5,151 nt of DNA from Cyclobacteriaceae bacterium (GTDB lineage Bacteria; Bacteroidota; Bacteroidia; Cytophagales; Cyclobacteriaceae): positions 1 through 5,151 of the forward strand of contig JABFSY010000320.1 in NCBI GenBank assembly GCA_013140395.1, read 5' to 3'. Position numbers and translations under genes: made by a program. This document shows, piece after piece, positions 1-5,151 of the stretch (the first letter of the stretch is position 1; each line of letters starts with the position of its first letter). The notes below the pieces were generated by a model. That model did not search any database and was not told where the DNA came from. It saw nothing but the letters and a program-made list of their open reading frames with translations.

Positions 1-626
1 CGCACACCCATTACATCCGTAAGCAACGAAACTTTTATGCGTGTTTTTTCGGCTCCAGCCGGATTGAAGATTTCAATTTCCATGTCTTCTGAAACATCTA
101 CCAGGGGCAATGAGCTCTGGCCATTCACAGACAGTAATTTAATTTCCGGAATCGCGTCAAGAACAAAGGAAGCCTTGTCGCCCGTCTTGGTTGTAATTTC
201 AATCGTTGGGCTTTTAGCATATGGAACAGACGTGTGCGACATGTAAGAGCCAAGGCCCAAGTATTGCATCGGCTCTCCGTTGAGTTTCACGTCTCCTTCA
301 ATCTTATACACACCAGCCCCTTCGTTCTTAAAGAAGGAGATGCTCACCACGTGGTCGCCTTCCACCGTAGTAGCTGGCATTAACTTAGATTCGGTAGTGC
401 CCACACTCATGGGGAAAACGCCACAATAGTAAGTGGGTTTAGCTACAGTAAGTTTGAGGTCGGCAGTTTTGGAAGTGAGAATGTCACCCGTCAGTTTGCC
501 AATGCGCTCACCAAGGTTTAAGCCTTTCTTTTTCTTTTTTTCCTGCGCCAGCGTTGTAGTGGCAATGGTGAAAGCAAAAAAAAGAACACTCAGTTTCAGC
601 AAGCAATTTTTTGTTTTTTGTTTCAT
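1..626 (-). CDS. Secreted protein of unknown family, N-terminal 208 residues (3' end outside window)
   Basis: The frame begins at an ATG (624-626, read leftwards) and stays open for 208 codons to the left edge, so the stop lies outside the window. The N-terminus is a clear type I signal peptide: basic start MKQKTK, hydrophobic core at residues 9-26, and a probable cut after A27 (TLA/QE). A short basic run follows (five lysines, K30-K34), then a stretch rich in alternating beta-type residues (about 50-208), which suggests one or more beta-sandwich domains exported to the periplasm or cell surface. I see no lipobox and no catalytic motif, and do not recognise the family. The first codons and the lysine run are A-rich. 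No Shine-Dalgarno is present; the leader just before the ATG is A/T-rich, as is usual in Bacteroidota. The gene is divergent from the sensor kinase, with 235 bp between the two starts. That it is a real gene is well supported; its function is unknown. Confidence 0.8.
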   Translation of the reverse strand, partial: MKQKTKNCLLKLSVLFFAFTIATTTLAQEKKKKKGLNLGERIGKLTGDILTSKTADLKLTVAKPTYYCGVFPMSVGTTESKLMPATTVEGDHVVSISFFKNEGAGVYKIEGDVKLNGEPMQYLGLGSYMSHTSVPYAKSPTIEITTKTGDKASFVLDAIPEIKLLSVNGQSSLPLVDVSEDMEIEIFNPAGAEKTRIKVSLLTDVMGV

Positions 627-657
627 GGGTTAATTTTAATTTTTGCCGCAGGGTATT

Positions 658-691
658 CAAACTAAAGCGGTTCGGGAATCTGCCATCCCAA
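658..691 (-). promoter_or_regulatory. Candidate Bacteroidota-type promoter for the secreted-protein gene
   Basis: On the minus strand, TTAGTTTG (665-658) differs at one position from the Bacteroidota -7 consensus TAnnTTTG, and TTGG (691-688) lies 22 nt upstream as a possible -33 element. Transcription would begin about 25 nt before the ATG at 626, a sensible leader length. This is motif matching by eye only; such short motifs occur by chance, so confidence is low. Confidence 0.3.
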
Positions 692-749
692 CCAGCCATC
701 ACAATCTTTTGAATGCTTAAGACACTCCCTTAGGTCGTCTTATACATCG

Positions 750-757
750 TATGTTTG
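750..757 (+). promoter_or_regulatory. Candidate -7 promoter element for the kinase gene
   Basis: TATGTTTG fits the Bacteroidota -7 consensus TAnnTTTG exactly. The upstream partner is poor: TTAG at 730-733 is only 16 nt away, shorter than the usual spacing, and no TTTG sits at the expected distance. If used, the transcript would start near 764 and the palindrome at 816-837 would lie in its 5' leader. An alternative weaker box, TAATTTG at 808-814, would place the start inside the palindrome. Confidence 0.3.
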
Positions 758-815
758 CGTAACAAAGAAACCGGCCAAAACCCTCTTTAGCAATCCGTGG
801 AAATTGGTAATTTGC

Positions 816-837
816 ATATACCCAGAGGTAGGTATAT
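816..837. promoter_or_regulatory. Palindrome, candidate response-regulator operator (site 1)
   Basis: ATATACC (816-822) and GGTATAT (831-837) form a perfect 7-bp inverted repeat around an 8-nt centre. Read as two heptamers, the core 819-834 is TACCCAG, AG, GTAGGTA, that is TACCCAG facing TACCTAC with 2 nt between them. This matches the geometry of the NarL 7-2-7 sites known in enterobacteria. It lies 25 nt before the chosen kinase start. A related palindrome with the same spacing lies between the kinase and regulator genes (2868-2893). The repeat is seen directly; the operator role is inferred. Confidence 0.5.
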
Positions 838-861
838 CACACACCCTTGCCCATGGTACAC

Positions 862-2871
862 ATGAACCACTTTAGTATGGGCACATCAAGAAAGGTTTTT
901 CTTTGCCTTGTTGGAACGGCTTTTTTAATGTTTGTCACTTGTTATTCCATAGCCCAAACCAAAATTCTCGACAGTTTGAAAAGGGCTTTGCCAAAAGCTG
1001 AGGGAAAAGCCAGGGTCACCACGTTACTGGAATTATGCTGGGAATATCGCTTTATCAATGCCGACTCAGCACGCAGGTACGGATTGGTAGCATTGGATCT
1101 TGCAAAAAGAGAAAAATCCGAAGACTTGGAAGCTGAGGCACTCAACAATATAGGTGTGACGTTTGAGGCACAGGGAAGTTACGATGAAGCGCTGGCATAC
1201 GAATCACAAGCACTTGCCTTGCGAAAAAAACTGGGCGACTCTTCCAAAATTGCCAACACACTCAATACACTTGGAATTATCTATGATGAACGGGGCGACT
1301 ATGAAAAAGCATTGAGTCACTACTTTGATGCGCGAAAAATTTATGAAGGCCTGCATGACGAAAGTAAAATTGCGATGGTAATGACCAACATTGGCATTGT
1401 GCTTCGCGCGCAAAAAGAGTATCAACAAGTCATCAGCTATTACCGTCAGGCCATGGCCATCTATCAAAAATTGGGAAACAAGTTTGGGCAAGCTGCGTGC
1501 CACTCCAATTTGGGGGCTGTTTATCTAAGTCTCACCCGGTACGACAGCGCGATATACTATTCACTACTGGCAAGCGAGGAGTTTGAAGCGCAAAATGTGC
1601 GACAGTTTTTAGCGACCACCTTGAGCAACGCAGCAATAGCGTATACAAAGTCAGAGCAAACCGAAAAAGCGAAATTTTACTTTGCTAAGGCAAAAAAATT
1701 GCACGAAGAGTACAACAATAAAAAAGAGTTGTCATTTACGCTTTCGCAATTGGCTCGCCTGGAAGCAAAACAAGGAAATAAAGCGGAGGCTCTTGCATAT
1801 GGTGAGCAAGCCCTCAATATCGCCACCAGCATAAAAGCAATGGAGCAAATCATGCAAGCTCACGAAGCCCTTGCAGAAAGTAAAGCGAAAGCGGCAGACT
1901 TCCGAGGCGCTTACCGCGAACATATTGAATATAGTGTTGCCAAAGATTCTTTGTTTCAACAACAAAAATCAAAGCAACTATTGGAATTACAAACCAAGTA
2001 CGAAACCAATAAAAATAAACAAGCGATTGCGCTACTAGACCAAGAAAACAAACTGAAGGCTGCGGCCATTGAACGAAACTATTTTATCATCGGTGGTCTG
2101 GCCTCAGTACTGGCCCTATTTGCGCTCTTAGTGTATGTGTGGCGCTACCGAGCAAAGCAACAACAAAAAGTAATAGCGCAGCAACAGAAGCTGCGAATGC
2201 GTGAATTGCAAATCAATTCCGTGATTGAATCGCAGGAGCAAGAACGTAAGCGATTTGCAGCCGACCTGCACGATGGCATGGGTCAGTTGGTATCCGCTTT
2301 GCAACTCACGGTACAGTCCATCAAAAACACCAGCAACCAGGAAAAGACTATTTCATTGGTAGAAAATTCTGAAAAGCTGCTTAATGACATACAATCTGAG
2401 ATTCGTAACATTGCCTTCAACCTCATGCCTCCCATATTGATGAAAGAAGGGTTGGTGCCAGCCACTAAAGAGCTAATCAGACGTATCAATCAATCCGCAA
2501 AACTAAAATCGGAGGTTGCCGTGTACGAAGTAGCTGACCGCTTACCTGATTTGATTGAAATTTCGTTGTACAGAATTATCCAGGAATTGGTTTCCAACAT
2601 CACCAAACACAGCAACGCTACCTACCTCACACTTTCATTTACAGGTTATGGCGAAGAAGTAGTACTCACCATCGAAGATGATGGAATGGGTTACGACCTC
2701 ACCAGCTTTCAGAACAGCAAACAAAGTAATGGATGGCGTACCATTCAAACGCGGATGCAATTAATAAAAGGTCAAATCGAGTTTGATACCATAGTCGGGA
2801 GAAAGAACAATACCGTTACCATTACCGTGCCACTGAAGGTAGCTCATGAGGTTGTTCTTAGCGAAGCGTAA
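862..2871 (+). CDS. TPR-domain sensor histidine kinase (HisKA_3 / NarX-DesK class)
   Basis: This is a membrane sensor kinase of 669 residues from the ATG at 862. In order: signal peptide (about 1-31, SIA/Q); extracytoplasmic TPR solenoid (about 50-367), with units repeating every 40 residues at L94, L134, M174, H214, L254, L294 and H334; charged coiled-coil linker (368-406); one transmembrane helix (407-427); second helical linker; HisKA_3 dimerisation domain with phospho-acceptor H470 in DLHDGMGQ; the LMPPIL segment (521-526); and HATPase_c with N-box N579 (QELVSNITKH) and G1 box EDDGMGYD (605-612). The HDxxxQ motif (H470-Q475) is the one linked to phosphatase activity in this class, so the enzyme is probably bifunctional. 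The G2 region reads SNGWRTIQTR (622-631) rather than the common GxGLxN form. The TPRs suggest a protein or peptide ligand, which cannot be named. The likely partner is the regulator 113 nt downstream. In-frame ATGs at 853 and 877 and a TTG at 847 are alternative starts; none has a Shine-Dalgarno. The family call is secure, but the start is uncertain by about 5 codons. Confidence 0.93.
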   Translation: MNHFSMGTSRKVFLCLVGTAFLMFVTCYSIAQTKILDSLKRALPKAEGKARVTTLLELCWEYRFINADSARRYGLVALDLAKREKSEDLEAEALNNIGVTFEAQGSYDEALAYESQALALRKKLGDSSKIANTLNTLGIIYDERGDYEKALSHYFDARKIYEGLHDESKIAMVMTNIGIVLRAQKEYQQVISYYRQAMAIYQKLGNKFGQAACHSNLGAVYLSLTRYDSAIYYSLLASEEFEAQNVRQFLATTLSNAAIAYTKSEQTEKAKFYFAKAKKLHEEYNNKKELSFTLSQLARLEAKQGNKAEALAYGEQALNIATSIKAMEQIMQAHEALAESKAKAADFRGAYREHIEYSVAKDSLFQQQKSKQLLELQTKYETNKNKQAIALLDQENKLKAAAIERNYFIIGGLASVLALFALLVYVWRYRAKQQQKVIAQQQKLRMRELQINSVIESQEQERKRFAADLHDGMGQLVSALQLTVQSIKNTSNQEKTISLVENSEKLLNDIQSEIRNIAFNLMPPILMKEGLVPATKELIRRINQSAKLKSEVAVYEVADRLPDLIEISLYRIIQELVSNITKHSNATYLTLSFTGYGEEVVLTIEDDGMGYDLTSFQNSKQSNGWRTIQTRMQLIKGQIEFDTIVGRKNNTVTITVPLKVAHEVVLSEA

Positions 2872-2893
2872 ATACCTAGCAGTCGGTATTTAC
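2868..2893. promoter_or_regulatory. Perfect 9-bp inverted repeat, candidate response-regulator operator (site 2)
   Basis: GTAAATACC (2868-2876) and GGTATTTAC (2885-2893) are perfect inverted arms around an 8-nt centre. The first arm includes the kinase stop codon TAA (2869-2871). The core 2873-2888 splits into TACCTAG, CA, GTCGGTA, that is TACCTAG facing TACCGAC with 2 nt between them, the same 7-2-7 layout as site 1. It ends 91 nt before the regulator ATG, so it could control a separate promoter for the regulator. As RNA it could instead form a 9-bp hairpin between the two genes. It has no T-run after it, so a standard intrinsic terminator is unlikely. Confidence 0.5.
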
Positions 2894-2984
2894 TATCCGT
2901 TTGGGCATCCGTTCCTTTGGTGCAAAACAGATTAGATTACCCGTGGCTTGGTTTAATAAACGCTTTGAGCGAATTTTACCTCAT

Positions 2985-3605
2985 ATGAAAAAGTATTCCG
3001 TCTTGTTGGAAGATGACCATCGTATTTTGCTGGATGGAATGAAAAATCTTCTTCAAGATCCTTATGAAGTGAAGGCCACTGCGTCTTCTGGTCAGGAGGC
3101 TTTGGAGCTCATTAAGAATCATGACTTCGATGTTTTGATTACAGACTATGAAATGCCTGGCATCAATGGTCTGGATCTAGTGAAGGCAATGAGCGCTGCT
3201 CAGCCAGAGGCAAAAATCATTGTGTTGAGCATGCATGATGACCCTTCAGTGGTGCGTGAATTGTTCAGGTCTGGGGCCAGTGGTTATATTCTCAAAAAAG
3301 ACACCTACAATAGCATATCAGCCGCATTGCAAAAAGTCTCAGAAGGCAAACGATTTATGAGCGATGCTGTTGCGGAAATATTGATCAGTGAACCCACCAC
3401 AGAGAACAGCGGAGTATTGACACCGCGTGAAATAGAGATTTTAAAATTGGTGGCGCGTGAAATGAGTAGCAAACAGATAGCCGAAATACTGTTTATCAGC
3501 GAACGCACAGTGGAAACCCATCGCAAAAATATTCTTAAAAAAACAGGGGCTACTAATCTGGCCGGCTTGGTTAAATTCGCGTATGTGAATAACATTATAA
3601 GATAA
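2985..3605 (+). CDS. NarL/FixJ-family response regulator (REC plus LuxR-type HTH)
   Basis: This is a cytoplasmic DNA-binding response regulator of 206 residues, the normal size for this family. The receiver domain (about 4-120) has the acidic pair D10-D11 in LLEDDH, phospho-acceptor D54 in ITDYEMPGINGLDL, switch residue S82 in VLSMHDD, and conserved K104 in GYILKK. A linker of about 20 residues leads to the LuxR-type helix-turn-helix (about 143-206), with LTPREIEIL at 145-153, KQIAEILFIS at 163-172 and the recognition helix around ERTVETHRKNI (173-183). All phosphorylation residues are intact. The start is the ATG at 2985; an upstream in-frame TTG at 2901 would add 28 residues that do not resemble the start of a receiver domain. 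It follows the kinase gene on the same strand after 113 nt and is its likely phosphotransfer partner. Targets are not shown by the sequence, but the TACCNA(G/C) palindromes before both genes are candidate self-binding sites. No clear terminator follows. Confidence 0.95.
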   Translation: MKKYSVLLEDDHRILLDGMKNLLQDPYEVKATASSGQEALELIKNHDFDVLITDYEMPGINGLDLVKAMSAAQPEAKIIVLSMHDDPSVVRELFRSGASGYILKKDTYNSISAALQKVSEGKRFMSDAVAEILISEPTTENSGVLTPREIEILKLVAREMSSKQIAEILFISERTVETHRKNILKKTGATNLAGLVKFAYVNNIIR

Positions 3606-3681
3606 GATTCTGACCGATAGTCTTTTCACCATTACACCTTAAGTACTCACTGCCAAGCTCCCGAGTGTTGAACAAAATCAG

Positions 3682-3700
3682 GGGCCAATTTTGGTGGCTC
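3682..3700 (-). terminator. Weak hairpin, possible terminator of the minus-strand FAD oxidase gene
   Basis: Positions 3682-3687 (GGGCCA) can pair with 3695-3700 (TGGCTC), six pairs including one G-T, around a 7-nt loop. On the minus strand it begins 10 nt after the stop codon (3711-3713) and is followed by a T-rich stretch (TGATTTTGTT). On the plus strand no T-run follows, so it is unlikely to end the regulator transcript. The stem is short and the call is tentative. Confidence 0.3.
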
Positions 3701-3710
3701 GATCACACCT

Positions 3711-5151
3711 TCAGTAGTCAAATATGTGTTCAACCTCTATCCCTTGCTGTTTAGAATCTCTCACAAAGCCCAACAATTTGGGCACAGAAATCAGATACAC
3801 TTCTCTGACCAAATTCATATCGCTCACTACTAATGATTCATACAACAATTCGTAGTGATCCAAATTCGATTTTTCCTTTCTCTCAACCAACACAGAAACC
3901 AGTATTTCATCATTTCCACCAATTTCCAAGATGTCAATATTCTGGTCTGCAATTGAAAGAATAGTTTTGGTAAACGAACCCCACCTTTTTATGCCGATTA
4001 TCTTCTTTTCGCCTTCCTGATGAATCATTTTTACATTCTGGAAGGTTTGCAAAGAATCGGTCGTTGAAACAAGGAGAAAGATATCTGTGACGGGTTCCTC
4101 ATAACTGGCCTTGGCAGCCCATTCAATAAGGCTTGCATAACCAGCCTTAAAAGTAAATTCAAGCGTAAAGAACAGCGTACGCTCCATTTTTCGGAACCAA
4201 TTGCTATTGGCATTATTTGAAATACTCCATATTCGTTTTACCCACGGCATAAATTTAAATTCGTACCATGCCTTGTCATAAATGAAATTACTGTAAGCAC
4301 GTTGCGCCTCAACAATCATTCTCTCTTCATCAGAAATTGTTCCGTTTGAAAACCAAGAAAAAACGCGACCCACTGTGTTCTCGTAAAGCATTTTTGCCGT
4401 GTATTCTAAAGTGATACTGATGCCTATCACATTTAGCATCGTATTGTATTCTTCATTCTTTGGATACGCATTGGATACCAATTTCATGGAACGATCATAC
4501 AAAGCCCAGTATTCATTGATGGACGCATAGAAAGGAAAGTTGGAGGGATCATTTCCTTTCTCGAGAAAATCGGCATATTCTTTTGGATTGAACACCAGAT
4601 ACCATTCCGGTACCGTAAGAAATGTCTGAGCCTCGTCTCTAAAATAACCTTTTATATTTTCTCTCTTCTTTTCAATTTCTCCTTGAATAAAAGGGCTATA
4701 CTTATCCAACAGTCTATTTGTAAAACGGTGAGATGAGTCCAGCCTATTCTTCACCTCAAAATATTTATCTGCCTTTAAAAATCCCTTTTGAAATTGTTCT
4801 ACAGAAGCATGAGGTTGATAAGGCAAATACCATCTTCCGTTTTCGCTGAGAATAGCATCCGTCATCTCAGCGGTCCATTTTCTTACATTTTCACGTGCTT
4901 CCCTATCTGTTCCTTGTTTGTAGTATATCACGAAAGCAAATACTTCCTCCGCAGCCCATGACAAATAGGTTTCTTTGTCTGCGTAAGCGTGGCGCAACGA
5001 CACGTTGATTACGTTAACATGGTAACGATCGTAAATCGCCTTCATTTTTGGGATAAATGATCTGATACTATTCACTGGAATAAAATACTCTTGCAACACA
5101 TAGGTGGATTCCTCCCTCGACTTTGGTTCAAGTTCTGCCACGTCATAACTT
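3711..5151 (-). CDS. C-terminal part of a FAD-binding oxidase fused to a 'TVPEWY' domain of unknown function (5' end outside window)
   Basis: The frame is open from the right edge to the TGA at 3711-3713, with 479 full codons visible. A GTG at 5139-5141 is in frame but codons continue above it, so it is probably not the start. Numbering from that GTG, residues 1-148 resemble the C-terminal substrate/cap half of GlcD-type FAD oxidases (DprE1 and aldonolactone oxidase relatives): VLQEYFIPV (15-23), VNVINVSLRHAYAD (42-55), EEVFAFVIYY (65-74), RWYLPYQPHAS (103-113) and a closing RFTNRLLDKY (139-148). The FAD-binding half must lie beyond the edge. After a charged linker comes a second region (about 166-476) with FLTVPEWYLVF (174-184), NFPFYASINEYWALY (201-215), EYTAKMLYENTVGR (246-259) and AWYEFKFMPW (291-300). 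I recall similar TVPEWY sequences only as uncharacterised proteins. Two rather hydrophobic stretches (235-262, 320-345) could bind a membrane. The substrate is unknown. It is convergent with the regulator gene, 105 bp away. Confidence 0.72.
   Translation of the reverse strand, partial: SYDVAELEPKSREESTYVLQEYFIPVNSIRSFIPKMKAIYDRYHVNVINVSLRHAYADKETYLSWAAEEVFAFVIYYKQGTDREARENVRKWTAEMTDAILSENGRWYLPYQPHASVEQFQKGFLKADKYFEVKNRLDSSHRFTNRLLDKYSPFIQGEIEKKRENIKGYFRDEAQTFLTVPEWYLVFNPKEYADFLEKGNDPSNFPFYASINEYWALYDRSMKLVSNAYPKNEEYNTMLNVIGISITLEYTAKMLYENTVGRVFSWFSNGTISDEERMIVEAQRAYSNFIYDKAWYEFKFMPWVKRIWSISNNANSNWFRKMERTLFFTLEFTFKAGYASLIEWAAKASYEEPVTDIFLLVSTTDSLQTFQNVKMIHQEGEKKIIGIKRWGSFTKTILSIADQNIDILEIGGNDEILVSVLVERKEKSNLDHYELLYESLVVSDMNLVREVYLISVPKLLGFVRDSKQQGIEVEHIFDY

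Noticed and set aside
37..246. Plus-strand open frames at 37-246 and 433-633, and a minus-strand frame at 508-702
   Set aside because: They overlap the continuous minus-strand frame 626-1, which has a signal peptide and sensible protein composition. The alternatives do not look like proteins.
847..861. TTG start at 847 (and ATG at 853) for the kinase gene
   Set aside because: TTG is a rare start and would add residues ahead of an already complete signal peptide. The ATG at 853 is possible, but 862 gives a more typical length. Not resolvable from sequence alone; 877 also remains possible.
1204..1503. Minus-strand open frame of 99 codons inside the kinase gene
   Set aside because: It lies wholly opposite a well-supported coding region with intact TPR units, and its translation shows no recognisable domain. 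The same applies to the other antisense frames at 942-1148, 1732-1965, 2283-2489, 3305-3595, 3441-3632 and 4031-4213.
1141..1980. Tandem DNA repeat or CRISPR-like periodicity at 120 bp
   Set aside because: The period is in the protein (TPR units). The nucleotide units are too diverged to be a recent DNA repeat, and there are no conserved direct repeats with spacers.
2619..2625. Isolated TACCTAC half-site inside the kinase gene
   Set aside because: It has no facing partner at the 2-nt spacing and lies in coding sequence, so it is probably chance.
2868..2893. Palindrome as an intrinsic terminator after the kinase gene
   Set aside because: The stem is A/T-rich and no T-run follows (the next bases are TATCCGTTTGGG). 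It also lies between two genes expected to be co-expressed.
2951..2961. Short palindrome GTTTAATAAAC before the regulator gene
   Set aside because: Arms are only 5 bp and A/T-rich, which is expected by chance at this composition; it does not match the TACCNAS pattern.
2901..2984. 28-codon N-terminal extension of the response regulator from a TTG
   Set aside because: The extension does not look like receiver-domain sequence, and the protein from the ATG at 2985 already begins in the normal place (MKKYSVLLEDDH).
3606..3681. Intrinsic terminator after the response regulator
   Set aside because: Only 3-5 bp pairings are visible, and none is followed by a proper T-run.

Overview
The window looks like a chromosomal piece from a Bacteroidota bacterium, most likely of the Cytophagales type. 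The base composition is moderate, there are no Shine-Dalgarno sequences before the starts, and starts are preceded by A/T-rich leaders. Secretion signals end in 'LAQ' or 'IAQ', and a histidine kinase with an extracytoplasmic TPR domain is paired with a LuxR-type response regulator. The phylum call is inference from these features; no rRNA or marker gene is present.

Layout: (1) 1-626, minus strand, is the 5' part of a gene for a secreted protein of unknown family that runs off the left edge. (2) 627-861 is the divergent intergenic region, with candidate promoters and a palindrome (816-837). (3) 862-2871, plus strand, is a TPR sensor histidine kinase of the HisKA_3 (NarX/DesK-like) class. (4) 2872-2984 is the kinase-regulator spacer, which opens with a perfect 9-bp inverted repeat overlapping the kinase stop codon. 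(5) 2985-3605, plus strand, is the cognate NarL/FixJ-family response regulator. (6) 3606-3710 is a short convergent spacer with a weak hairpin. (7) 3711-5151, minus strand, is the 3' part of a gene running off the right edge: the C-terminal part of a GlcD/DprE1/ALO-like FAD oxidase fused to a separate domain of about 310 residues with a 'TVPEWY' signature.

How it may work: the kinase would sense a periplasmic or envelope cue or protein partner through about seven TPR units, signal across one membrane segment, and phosphorylate D54 of the regulator from H470. The HDxxxQ motif after H470 suggests it also removes the phosphate. The most interesting non-coding signal is a pair of related palindromes, one before the kinase gene and one before the regulator gene. 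Both fit a 7-2-7 arrangement of TACCNA(G/C) half-sites, which resembles how NarL-type regulators bind DNA. They are good candidates for the regulator's own operators and would make the system autoregulated. The second notable item is the FAD oxidase fusion. Otherwise the window is ordinary: no mobile elements, RNA genes, CRISPR arrays or defence genes were seen.
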